DNA of 64,000 nt from Cyanophora paradoxa (Eukaryota > Glaucocystophyceae > Cyanophorales > Cyanophoraceae), in assembly GCA_004431415.1 (NCBI GenBank), contig QPMI01000460.1, forward strand, positions 1 through 64,000, read 5' to 3'. A program made the position numbers and the translations under genes. The notes beneath the pieces were generated by a model. That model did no database searches. It was given only the letters and a program-made list of their open reading frames with translations, and was not told the origin of the DNA. Below, one piece after another: positions 42,967-54,527 of this stretch (position 1 is its first letter; each line of letters begins with the position of its first letter).

Positions 42967-45900
42967 TCACGCGATGCGGCGGGCGGCGCAGTCCTTGCAG
43001 AGCCGCCGCCCGTACCGCACAATTTCGTCGCGCTCCACCTGTACCCGGGGCGGCGCTCAGGGACGGGGGGTACGAGGGTACGGGGCGGTCGCGACGGGTC
43101 GGGGCGCACCCGGATGCAGGACTCCTCGAGGGCGGGGCAGCCCTGGGTGTGGTACACGTCGCCGCCTGCGGCGAAACAAAACGAAGGCTCAATATAAGAC
43201 GAAAAGAGCAGGGGTACGCCTTCCGAATGAAGTTCGCGTACCCCCGTTGGTGATGTAGGCGGTCTCCGCGAAGCCTGACTTCTTCGCGTCCTTCATCTGC
43301 TGCTCCTTCTTCTTGAGCTCGGCGCGGAACCGGTCCTCGTTCTCTTTCATGCGCCCCTCAAGCTCGAAGATCTGATCCGAGTTCGAAAATTTGGATTCGA
43401 ATTCGAATTCGAATTTGAAGGGGGGGGGGGAGGTCGCGGGGGGTACGCCGGACCTTCTTCGTGAGCTCGAAGATGCGCGACTCCTTCTCCGTGATGACCG
43501 CCTCCCGCTCCGCGATGGCCTGGGGGGAAAACGGTCAGGGGTACGGGGAAGGGAAACGGGGGTACGGGATTATTCCCCGGCTCGCTCGCCTGGGCGGCGT
43601 CGCCGCTGGCGCGGGTCATGCGCATGAGGGACTCCTGGGCCTCCTCGGCGGCCCGGCGCGCCTCCCGCGCCTCCTTCACGGCCGCCCGCGCCTCCTCGCG
43701 GGCCGCGGGCAGCGCCGCCTCGGCCTGGGCGGCCGCGCGCGCTCGGCCTGCAGCCGCTCCTCCAGCGCCTCCCGAGCCGCCTCGGCGGCCCTCAGCTCCT
43801 CCGCGGAGCGGGCGCCGTCCTCGCGGGCCTCGCGCAGCCGCTCCGCCAGCGCCGCGCACTCGCGCTCGGCCTCCGCGACCGCCGCCTCGCCGGCCCGCCT
43901 CGCCTCCTCCAGGTCGCCCGTGAGCTCCTGCACGCCCCGCCGCGTCTCCCGCAGCTCGGCGTCCAGAGCCCGGACCTGCCCCCGCAGCTGCTCCGCGCTC
44001 CGCTGCGCCTCGCCGGCCGCCGCCTCGCCCTGCCGCCGCTCCGCCTCGAGCCTCGCGGCCGTCTTCTCCGCCTGCTGCTCGGCGGCGCGGAGGCCCTCCT
44101 CCAGCGCCTGGCGCGCCCGCTCGCCGTCCTTCAGCTGCGCCTGCAGCCGCTGCTCCCGCGCCGCCGCCTCCTTCGCGGCGGCCTCCGCCCGGCGCGAGGC
44201 CTCGGCCAGCTGATCCGCCGTGTCCTCTCCCTGACGCTGAGACTCGCGCAGCTGCGCCTCCAGCTGCGCCTTGGCCCGCTCCAGCTCCTTCGCCGCCGCC
44301 CGCGCCTCGGCCACGGCTGCGGAGCGGAGTGAGCGTGCCGCTCTTAAGAAGAGAGCGAGAGAGAGCGCTCGCGCGCACCCTTCTCCGCCTCGCTGGCGCT
44401 CACGCTCTTCTGCTCCTGCAGCTCCGTCAGCTCCTCCTCGGCCTCCGCCACGCGCCTCCGCAGCTCCTTGATCTCGCCGTCGGCCGCCGCCTTCCCCTTC
44501 TCCGCCTCGCGCAGCGCCGCCTTGAGCTTCTCGCCCTCGGCCGCCGCCGCCTCGCGCCGCCCGCGCTCCTCCTCCAGCTCCGCAGCGGTCTCCTCGCCGC
44601 CCCGCTCGGCCCTCTTCAGGCCCTCCTCGAGCGCCTGGCGCGCCCGCTCGCCGTCCTTAAGCTGCGCCTGCAGCCGCTGCTCCCGCGCGGCCGCCTCCTT
44701 CGCCGCCGCCTCGGCCCGGCGCGAGGCCTCCGCGAGCTGCTCGGCCGCCTCGGCGCCCTGCCGCTGCGCCTCGCGCAAGTGGTCCTCCAGCTGCCCCTTG
44801 GCCCGCTCCAGCTCCTTCACGGCCGCCCGCGCCGCCCCGAGCGCTGCGCCGTGCCGCGGCCCATCAGTCAGCCGCCGTTTCTCTTCTCGGCGGGCCCCGC
44901 GCACGCACCCTTCTCGGCCTCGCCGACGGCGGCTGCGCGCTGCCTCTGCACGTCCTTGATCTCTTCCGCCGCCTCCTGCAGCCGCCGCTTGATCTCGCCC
45001 AGCTCCGCCTCGCGCGCCGTCTTCGCCTTGTCCGCCTCCCGCAGCGCCGCCTTGAGCCGCTCGCCCTCCGCCGCCGCCGCCTCGCCCTTGCGCCGCTCCT
45101 CCTCCAGCTCCGCCGCCGTCTCGTCCGCCTGCTTCTCCGACGCGCGAAGGCCCTCCTCCAGCGCCTGGCGCGCCCGCTCGGCGTCGCGGAGCTGCGCCTG
45201 CAGCCGCTGCTCCCGCGCCGCCGCCTCCTTCGCGGCCGCCTCGGTCCGCCGCGACGCCTCGACGAGCTCCTCGGCCGCCTCGACGCCCTGCCGCTGCGCC
45301 TCGCGCAGCTGCGCCTCGAGCTGCGCCTTGGCCCGCTCCAGTTCTTTCGCGGCCGCACGGGACTCGGCCAAGGCTGCGGGGCGATGTGAGCGGCGCCGGG
45401 GCGCGCGGCGGGCGGTTGGGACAGAAGAATCGCGTGCGCACCCTTCTCGGCCTCGCTGGCGCTCACGCTCTTCTGCTCCTGCAGCTCCGTCAGCTCCTCC
45501 TCGGCCTCCGCAACGCGCCTCCGCAGCTCCTTGATCTCGCCGTCGGCCGCCGCCTTCCCCTTCTCCGCCTCGCGCAGCGCCGCCTTGAGCTTCTCGCCCT
45601 CGGCCGCCGCCGCCTCGCGCCGCCCGCGCTCCTCCTCCAGCTCCGCAGCGGTCTCCTCGCCGCCCCGCTCGGCCCTCTTCAGGCCCTCCTCCAGGGCCTT
45701 CGCCTCTGCCTGAAGGCGCCGCTCGCGGGCCGCCGCCTCGGCCGCCGCCGCCTCCGCCCGGCGCGCCGCCTCGGCCAGCTGCCCCCGGAGCTCCTCCTCC
45801 CCCCGCTCCGACTCGGCGAGGGCCGCCCGGCTCTCCTCCAGCCGCGCCGCCGCCTCCTCGCCCGCCGCGCGCGCCGCCCGCAGCTCCGCCGCCAGCGCCG

Positions 45901-48900
45901 CCCGCGCCGCCGCCGCCTCCGCCGCCTCGGCCGCCGCCGCCTCCGCCCGGCGCTCCGCCTCGGCCGCCTCGTCGGCGGCCTCCTGCCCGGCCTTGCGGGC
46001 CGCGGCCAGCTCGGCCTGCAGGGCGGCCCGCGCCCGCTCGCTCTCGCGGGCCTGGCCCCTCAGCTCCGCCGCCTCCCGCTCCAGCGCGGCGAGCCGCCCC
46101 GCCGCCTCGCCGCGCTCCTCGCCGGCCTCGGCCAGGGCGCCCCGCGCCGCCCGCAGCTCGCCCTCCAGCGCCGCCCGCGTCCGCTCCGACTCGCGGAGCG
46201 CGGCCTTGGCCTCCGCGCCGGCCCTCTCGGTGGCGTCGATGCGCGCCGTCAGCTCCGCGCGCTCCTTGGCGGCGGTCTCCTCCATGGCGGCGCGGGCCTC
46301 GGCGTGCCTCGCGCGGGCCTCCTGGAGGGCCTTCTCGAGCTCGCCGGCGCGCCGCTGGAGCCGCGCGCGCTCCTCCTCGAGCGACTCGGCGGCGATCTGA
46401 GAGGCCTGCAGCTCCGTCTGCAGCTCCGAGCGCTGCGCGGCCGAACGTGAGCGGAGACGGAGCAAGACGTGGCGGACAAGTTCACCTTGCGCTCGGCGTC
46501 GGCGTGCTTGGCTCGGACGTCGGCGAGCGAGGCGGCGAGCTTGGCGCCCTCTGCGCGCGCCACGTCCACCTCGGCCTCCAGCCCCTCGGCCCGGGCGCGC
46601 TGCCGCCGGGCCTCCTCCTCCGCCTCGCCCCCGGCCCGGCGCGCCTCCTCCAGCGCCCGCCGCGCCTCGCCGATCCCGTGCTGCGCCGCCGAGAGCCGCC
46701 GCTCGAGGTCGCCCCGCTCCGCCTCTCCGAGCGCAGGTCCCCCACGGCCGCCTCCAGCTGCGCCTCGAGTTCCGCCCCGCGCCGCTCCGCCCCGCCCGCG
46801 CCTCCTGCTGCTCTGCCGCCGCCGCCGCCGCCGCCCGGCGCTCCTGCTCGGCCGCCCGCCGCGCCGCCTCCAGCTCGGCGTGCAGCACCTCGGCCCGCTC
46901 GGCGGCCGCCCGCAACGCCGCCTCCGACTCGGCCAGGCGCGCCGCGAGGGACTTGCCCTCCTCCCGCGCCGCCCGCGCCTCCTCCCGCGCCGCGCGCTCC
47001 CCGCGTGCCCCCGCCGCCTCGCGCGCCGCCGCCTCCTCCAGCGCCCGCCGCGCCTCGTCTCGGTCCGACGAGGCCGCCGCCAGCGCGCCCCGCAGGCCCC
47101 CCGCCTCCTCCTCCAGCTCCTCCACCTGCGCCGCGCCCCTGAGCTCCGAGCAACCCGGTACCCCCTAGAACCGCGTACCCGGCCCCTCAGGACCTCCGCC
47201 TCGACCTCGGCGGCGCGGCGGGCCTCGGCGTCCTCCCGAGAGGCCCCCTCGGCGGCGCGGGCGCGCCCCTCCAGGCCCGCGACCTTCTCCTCGAGTACCC
47301 CCTTCTCCCGCTCCAGCGCTGTGGCGCGGGCCCTGTCCTCCAGCGCCGCCCGCTCCACCGCCTCCAGCTCCGCCTCGAGCTCCGCCGCCCGCTTCTCGGC
47401 GCCGCGCGCCGAGGCCGCCAGCCGGGCGCCTTCGAGCCTCAGGACGTCGCCCCGCGCCTCGAGGTCCGCCGCCGCCCGCTCCGCCGCCCCGTGCGCTGCC
47501 CGCAGCCGCGAGAGCTCCCCCTCGCTCGCCTCCAGGCCCTGCCCTGCTCATCAGGAAACGGGACCCGGCCGGGTTCGAGCCGGCGAACCGCGAGGGCCTC
47601 CTCGAGGGCGCGGGCGGCGCGGCGGGCTTCGTCCTCGAGCGCCGCGGCGCGCGCCTCGGCCGCCTCCGCCGTGTGGTGGCCCGTCTGCGGGAGCGAGCCT
47701 TGAGTGAGCCCACGAGAGGCGGGCCCGAAGGAGAGACGGGGGGGAGGGGGTACGGACCTCGAGCTCCGTTCGCATGCGGGCGACGCGCTGCTCCGACTCG
47801 GCCAGCGCCATCGCAACGCGCTTCGCCTGAGGCCCCCGGCTCAGAAAGCGCCCGGGCGAGCTCAAATGTTTACATTTGGGGGCGGGGGGGGGGGGGGGGG
47901 GGGGGGTACGGGCCTCCTTCTCGGCGGCCTCGGCGCGCGCCTCTGCCCGAGCCGCCCGCAGCGCGTCCGCCTGCCCCGCCCCTCATATGAGAAGGGGGGT
48001 GGGGAGCGGGGGGTACGGGGGGTACGGGACGCGCCTCGCTGGCCTTGTCGGAGGCCTCCTTGCGCCCCCGGAGCTCGTCCATCGCGGCGTAGAGCCGCCG
48101 GATCTGAGATCAGATCAGAAATGATCAGATCGGATCAGATCTGAGGCGCCGGGGGGTACCTCGTCCTCGAGCTTTGCGCGGGAGCCGACGGCGAGGCCCG
48201 AGGAGCCGTCCTCCTCCTGCTGCCCCCCGCGCCTCAGCGGGCGGGACAAAAGAGAGGAAATCGTCTCCTAGAGAAGATCCGCCTCCTCCTTGCTAGAGCA
48301 GAGAGCAGAGCAGAGCAAAGGAATGCATCTTCTGGAGAAGCCCCAGCGTCTTCTCTCTACCTTGTTCTTGCTCACCTGCTGGAGCTCGCGCCTGGACTGC
48401 GTGATGCGGGAGACGCGCTCCTCGAGCTGGTCCCACAGCCGGCTGATCTCCGCCGTCCGCGACGCCCGCTCCGCCGCCGACCGCCCGGACGCCTCCCCAG
48501 CGCCCTGCTCGCAGAGTGTTAGATGGTTCGGGTGAGGTTGGATGGCGGGGCGGATGGATGCGTTGGGATGGATAGATTAGGTTGGCACGGGAGGCGGCAG
48601 AACTACTCGGCAAAGAGGCGCCTCGCGCGGAGGCGGGCGGGGTACGGGGCGTGCCTGCGGGGAGGTGCGCGCCTCCAGCTGCAGGACGGAGGCGGACGAG
48701 GAGGGCGTGGCCGGCCGGCGCCGCGGGGGCGAGCCCCGCGTCGAGGGCGTGAAGAAGGGCTCCGTGCCTGCGCCGAAAATGAGCGACGGGGGGTACAGGC
48801 GGAGCCGGCTTCGTTCGCGTGCGCGCACGGTGGGAGAGGGGCGACACGGTGGCTGAGGCGGAGGGCGTGACGGCGGAGCGCATCGTCGTCCGCAGGTCCC

Positions 48901-49782
48901 GGATCGATCGGCGCAGGTCCGCGATGCGCGCCACCTCGGTTTCGGCGGAGGGAAGCGCCGAGTGCGAGTGGCCCTGGCTCCGCATCGACCGGTCGGGCGT
49001 CCCCTGCGGCCGCTCGCTCGCTCGGCCGGCCGCCGCGGCGGGGCGCGAGGCGAGGCGAGGCGGCGGCGGCCGCGGACCTTCCGGGGCGGGGACGGGGCGC
49101 TCGCGGCGATGCGCCCGGCGAACTGGCGCGGGCGGTGAGCGGGGGGCGGGGTCACGGAGGTTCCTTCGTTCGTTCGCACCCGCTCGCGGAGCGCGTTCAC
49201 GCGGCGGAGGAGCACGCCCCTGTCGCACTGGGCGAGCGCGAGGTGCACGACCTGCGCGCGGCCGCCGATCAGATTCGATTCCCTTCACCCGAGAAGAAGA
49301 AGAAGCGGGATCGTCCTCGCGGGGCGCACGCGGTCGGCGAGCGCCTCCTTCTTGGACTGGAGGATGCGGTGCACGCTGGGGCGGCGGTGCGGGTCGAGCA
49401 TGAACTCGGAGAGCGCCTGCAGCTCCTCCCAGCCGCCCCGCGCGAGCCGCTCCTCCAGGACCTGCAGCTTCGTGAAGAGCTCCTCGGGCGCGTCGAGAAG
49501 CCGCCGGCTGTTGTCCGGCGACAACGCGTCCATCGCCTGCGCGGACGCACGCGGAATCCGTTCAGAGCGGACAAGGCGGCGCACGGCGGTTAGCGGTAGG
49601 GGCCGGCGGGCGGGCCAGGCGGCGGCAGGCGGGCGGGAGCGCACCGGGTCGAGGAGGAGCCACAGCCAGAACGAGGACTCTGCGTCCTCGCGCTGCTCGG
49701 CGACCGAGGCGCTCGTCTCGAGCGTGCGGGCCAGCATCTTCGATGGCGACATGCCCCGCGAGCTGGACCGCGAGGACGACAT
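42967..49782 (-). CDS. Giant coiled-coil protein with C-terminal Cys/His module
   Basis: The ATG at 49782 opens MSSSRSSSRGMSPSKMLART, then SSFWLWLLLDP and a helical segment (LFTKLQVLEERLARGGWEEL). From about 48500 to 43300 the product is almost uninterrupted heptad coiled coil rich in Glu, Ala, Arg and Leu. It ends with ELEGRMKENEDRFRAELKKK, then FAETAYITNGGDVYHTQGCP, ALEESCIR and VERDEIVRYGRRLCKDCAAR to the stop at 42967. The last part gives YH-x4-C ... C-x2-C, the layout of small metal-binding modules found at the C-termini of some nucleases and ComEC-like proteins. Exons around 44.4-45.7 kb are tandemly duplicated. The family is unknown; a structural or centrosomal role is a guess from shape alone. 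Antisense ORFs across the gene are shadows. Confidence 0.75.
44385..45700 (-). repeat. Tandemly duplicated exon-intron units in the coiled-coil gene
   Basis: Three successive units begin (plus strand) with GCACCCTTCTCSGCCTCGCY at about 44390, 44908 and 45440, a spacing of 516 and 531 bp. Each includes coiled-coil coding sequence and the same intron boundary. The first and third units are almost identical for about 250 bp (44390-44640 and 45440-45695). The middle one is diverged. This suggests repeated duplication or gene conversion. Confidence 0.85.
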
Positions 49783-49886
49783 GGCCAGAGTTCCCTGGCC
49801 TCGTGAAACTCGACTCGGAACGTGCCCGCTGGCCGGCGTTTGGCGCGAGTTCCGGGGTACGTGGCAAAACGCCGCGCCTTCGAGCC
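49783..49886. promoter_or_regulatory. 104-bp divergent promoter gap, coiled-coil / PFK
   Basis: Only 104 bp lie between the start codon of the coiled-coil gene (49782, minus) and that of phosphofructokinase (49887, plus). Core promoters and leaders for both must lie here or overlap the other gene's first exon. No TATA box is apparent. The sequence includes TCGTGAAACTCGACTCGGAA. Confidence 0.55.
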
Positions 49887-52800
49887 ATGGATCCCGACGT
49901 GCACTCGGAGAACGATGTGCGGCACGTTCACACCGACGACGTTCACGTTTGCACGCGTTCGTCGTTCAGGTGGACCGCGCCGCGCGCCGGCGCTCGGCAG
50001 CCGCGCTGAGCCCGCGCCCCGCGCAGATGCGACCACCTGCGGGAATACATAAAGGACCTGCCCCAGTACCAGAGTCCCCTGTGCGCTGTGCTCGCCGCGG
50101 GCAAATGTTGACGAGAGCTCGAGCGCGCTCGCACGTGTGCGCCTGGCCGCGCGCGCTCCGGCTTCACGCGTGCGCTCGCAGGCTGGCCGACATGAGTTCA
50201 CGCTGCAGCACGAACGTGCACGGCGGGAAGATCTGCCCGTACTTCTTCGTCCCGGTGCGCTCCCGAGCCTTGCCTCTTTCATTCCAGCCCGCGCTGATGG
50301 GTTGAGCGGTCGTGCCGCCGGCCCGTGCGGCACAGGACGACTCGCTGGTTGAATACGGCGCGCCGCGGCCGCGCTCCGCCCGCTTTGATCGTGAATTCGC
50401 GCGGCCGCGTGACCTCCGCCGCGTGCCCGGCCGCGGCCCGCAGACATCATCCACCAGAACGACGTGGACTACAAGTGCCGCGAGATGGTCCGCGCCGGGC
50501 CCCGCTCGCAGATCGTGTTCCAGCCGAGGTGCGCGTCCGATGGGCCTCGATTTCGAATCTGATCGAATTTCGAATTTTGAATTTCGACTTTCGCCGCAGC
50601 GAGGTCAAAGCAGCCATCGTGACCTGCGGCGGCCGCGCGCCCTCCGCCCGCTCCCCTCGCCGCCTGCCGGCGGCCCGCCGACGCCCCCATGCGCAGTCTG
50701 CCCTGGTTTGAACGTCGTCATACGGTGCCACGCATTTCAACGCTATCGCTCGTCAAGGAGCGAACTGCTGACGTGGGCGCGATCTCCGCCAGGGAAATCG
50801 TCATGTCGCTGACCCACAACTACGGTCAGCGCGGCTTCCCTCTCTTAACTCTCGCAGCGCCCGCCCCCCGAGCTCACGCGCATCTCCCCGGACCCGGCCC
50901 CAGGCGTCACGCACATCGAGGGCATCCAGTGCGCGCCGCGCGGGCGTCCCGCGACCGTACCCCCCGCGCGCCGTCTCGAAATATCGTAGGTACGGCTACC
51001 GCGGCTTCTACGACGAATCGTGTCCCCCCGTGCCACTCACCCCACGGGTCCGAATCCGCCGGCCCTCCCCTCGCCCGTCCATTCACGTACCCCCACCCCC
51101 AGATTGTCGAGTCGATCCACACACTGGGGGGCACCATCCTCAAGTCATCCCGCGGGGGTACGCGGCCCCGGCGCGCGCGCACCTGTACCCCTTCGGGCCT
51201 CATTCCCGCAGGCTTCGACCTGGATCGAATCGTGGGCGCCATCGAGGCGCGTACCCCCCCCCCAACTTCCCCTCTCCCCTCCGGCCCGCTCTCAGCCCTG
51301 TACCCCCCAGGCCCGAGGCCTGAACCAGATCTTCGTGATCGGCGGCGACGGGGCGCACCGCGGGGCGCGGGAGATGGCGTCGGCCTGCCGCCGCCGCGCC
51401 CTCAAGGCACGAGGCCGGGCTCCCCTCGGCCCCGCCGCCGGCTGGCTAGCCGGCGCCGCCGCGCCCTCCGAGCGAACCCTCGCGCGCCCCCTCAGGTTTC
51501 GGTCATCGGAGTGCCCAAGACGATCGACAACGGTGCGCCCGCCCGCGCCCGTGCCCGCGCCCGCCTACCCCTGCTCGCCTGACGGAGCCGCCTACAGACA
51601 TCCCGTACATTGGTCCGCTGCCGCCTGCGCCGCGATCGCGACGGCTTTGCAGCCGCCCGCCCTTCTAACCCGTACCCCCGCTACCCCTCCTGCGCCCCGC
51701 AGACCAGTCTTTCGGCGCGGCGCCTCCCCCCTCCCCCTCGCCCTTCCCCCTCCGTTTATTCCCCCCCGGCAGGATTCGACACGGCGGTCGAGGAGGCCCG
51801 CCGCGCCATCGAATCCGCCCTCGTCGAGGCGCGAAGCTTACCCCCTCTCCCGCATCTGATCTGATCTGATCTGATTTGAGCAGAGCCGCAACTTCTACAA
51901 CGGTGGCCCATATGCCACGCCATGCCCGCTGCGCTCTCCTGATTCGAACTAATCTGGCCCGGTTGACGCCTTGGCGCTGGCGCCAGGGGTTGGGGTGGTG
52001 AACCTCATGGGCCGCTCCGCCGGCTTCATCGCGTGCGCCCCGACCCTGTACCCCCACCCGATCCGACCCCTCTCCCCCTCTCTTCGAGCGTGTACCCCCG
52101 CAGGATGCACGCCACGCTGGCCGCCCGTGACGTCAACCTCTGCCTCATCCCCGAGGCGCCCCGTACCCCCCTGCAGCCCTTTTCCCCGACAATGATTCTA
52201 GTACCCTCTCCCCAGGTCAAGTTCTGGCTGGACGGCCCTGGGGGGGTACTCCCGTACATCTTTGACGTCGTCCGCCGCCAGGTGCGACCCCGTACCCCTC
52301 TCGAGCTCCCTGGAGCCAGTTCGAAACGGTACCCAGGGCTCGGCGGTGGTGGTCTGTGCCGAGGGGGCGGGGCAGGACCTCCTACCCCCCGTGCGCTCCT
52401 CCCGGACCCGTCCGCCGAGCTTCTCGCGGAGTTCGAACTTCTTCGTACCCCCCAGGTTAATGAAACGGACGCTTCAGGGAACCCCAAGCTCGCGAAGGTC
52501 TTTTTCTTACCCTGTCTCCTTCATGTTTGCAGAAATCTTCGTTTAATTTAACCCGCGGTCTGTCCGGTACCCCAGATCGGACTGTTCCTCGTGGATGAGA
52601 TCAAAGGGTACTTCAAAAAGAAGGGGGTCGAGTCGAACGTCAAGTACGTGGACCCGGGTACGCGGTTCTTGGTTTGATGCGTGTTCTACCGTAGTACCCC
52701 GCCCGTTCCGGCCCCGCTCACGGACGCCAGGGTACATGATCCGATCGACCCCTGCCAACTCTTCGGATTCGCTGTAGTGAGCGGCGCCCCCGCCCCCGCC

Positions 52801-53687
52801 CGCCTCGCCCGGCGCCCCCCGATCGCGTACCCCCCTCGCAGCTGCACCGTCCTCGCTCGGGCGAGCGGCTTCTCCCCCGCCCGCAGCTTTCGCCCCCTTC
52901 CCGCGCCCCATTCCGCGCCTGCTGACTCTGCCCGGCCCCGCCCCGCCCCGCTCCCTCCAGAACGCGACCCACGCCGGTCTGCTTCCTTTGCGGCTCCTTC
53001 CCATCCTCTTTCTAATTTTGTTCCTGACTCCCCCACCCCCCCACCCGGCTCAGCCTTTGCTGGGTACACGGGCGCCACCTGCGGGAAGGCGCGGTTCCTT
53101 CCACCACCCCCTGAGCCTCCGGATCTGTACCCGCTCCCCTCAGGCGTACCCCCCCCCGCAGGTCAATCAGCGCCACGTCCTCCTCCCCATGGAGGCCGTC
53201 GTGCGTACCCCCCTCTCCCGCCCCCTCCTCCCCACTCTTCCCCGTCTAATCTCTTCTGCTTCTACCTCACCAGATCACCTCGGCCCAAGTGCGGCCCTGC
53301 TCCCGGATGTGGTACCGGGTCCTGCTCTCCACGCTCCAGGTACCCCTGGCGCTCTTTCTCCCCCCAAAAAAAGGCCGGACCCTAACCCGGGGGTACGCCG
53401 GCAGCCGGATCACTACCACCACGCGAAGCTGGAGGATCACGAGGCGAGGCCGAGCCCTCCGCCTCCGCCTCCGTCCCGCTCCGCCCCTGACCCTTTGGAG
53501 GACGCAGGCCCAGCTGCAGGTCGCCGCTCCCGCGAAGGAAGCGACGTCGGCGGGCCCGGGGGCGGATGCGGATTCGAAGGCCGCTGGCGCTGGCGCCGCC
53601 GCCGCGCAGCAGAAGACGGTGGACGTCGCGGGGGCCGGGGGGGCGATCCCCGGCGCCGTCCCCGTGCCCGCGCGCCCCGAGGCGTGA
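49887..53687 (+). CDS. PFK: Plant-type 6-phosphofructokinase
   Basis: This enzyme phosphorylates fructose 6-phosphate in glycolysis. The start at 49887 splices in phase (intron after TRSSF) into CDHLREYIKDLPQYQSPL, the conserved plant-PFK leader. Family blocks follow in order: HQNDVDYKCREMVRAGPRSQ, EVKAAIVTCGG, CPGLNVVIR, YGYRGFYD, HTLGGTILKSSRGG, FVIGGDGAHRGA (near 51335), VIGVPKTIDN (near 51500), FGFDTAVEEARRAIESA, NLMGRSAGFIA (near 52000), CLIPEAP, VVVCAEGAGQDLL, ETDASGNPKLAK, GLFLVDEIKGYFKKKGVES, VKYVDPG and CSRMWYRVLLSTLQ. GGDG rather than GGDD favours ATP over pyrophosphate as donor. The tail is Ala-rich and the stop is at 53685-53687. One intron (from 53444) uses a GCG donor. The junction before DIIHQND is one base out of phase with the obvious sites. 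Confidence 0.9.
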
Positions 53688-54527
53688 ATAATCGAATCCG
53701 AGGAGCCTCTGCGAGGAGACCGGCACGCTTCCGAGGCGTGGCTCCCGGAGCTGCCTCTAGGCTCCCCCTCCCTCTCCCTCTCCCTCTGATCACCACGGCC
53801 CCCTCTGTGAATAATCGAAAGCAAGCAAATCAATTAATTCAATGTGGAAGGGCCGACGCCGGCGCCGGCGCCGGCGCCGCAGCCGCGGGCTCGTGCCTCA
53901 TGCATGAAGGCCCCCGCATTACGTGGGGCGCGGCAGGCCTACGCATACACTAAATTCGAAGAAACGACGTCGACTTCGACATTCTCAACGTTAACAGGTG
54001 GAAATTTAAAGTACTTATAATTATGTTGTACATGTGGTTGCTGTAAATAGGCCCTGAGGTGCTATCTAGATCCTTACATATACCATGATGAATGTGGAAA
54101 CCTGATCATGCATGCGATCATGATCATGCATATGATCATGAATGTCCCGCACAGTTCGGTCACAGGTTCGAATTCGGTGTTTCGTTGGCAGGTTCGGTCA
54201 CAGGTTCGGTGTTTCGGTGGCAGGTTTCGTGTTTCGTTCGGTGTTTCGTTGGCAGGTGTTTCGGCACAGTTCGGTCACAGGTTCGAATTCGGTGTTTCGT
54301 TGGCGGAACCTGGAGGCCAGCTGTAAGTCCAGGGCCGGAACTTCGGGAGCCAGGAGGTCGCCACTTGAGTCGAGATCCACTGTCGCGAGGAAACGGGCGC
54401 CGAGGGCAATTGCAGGCCCCACTGCTCCGCAAGCGGCGCGATGGGCACCTGCAGCTGCGACGTCGACGGAGCAAGCTGGGTAAGAAAAATGGTGAACTCG
54501 AACGGGAAAGCTTAAGAAAGATCTAGC
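53688..54527. other. Intergenic region with short direct repeats
   Basis: The stretch 54150-54310 holds repeated units CAGTTCGGTCACAGGTTCG (54149 and 54267), AATTCGGTGTTTCGTTGGC (54171 and 54287) and GTTTCGTTGGCAGG variants. TGATCATG palindromes cluster at 54100-54145. A GGCGCC run lies at 53858-53880. No gene is recognised. Confidence 0.6.

Noticed and set aside
43461-47707. Several long plus-strand ORFs rich in Ser, Ala and Leu
   Set aside because: They are mirror images of the Glu/Ala/Arg heptads of the minus-strand coiled coil. Such coding DNA leaves all frames open.
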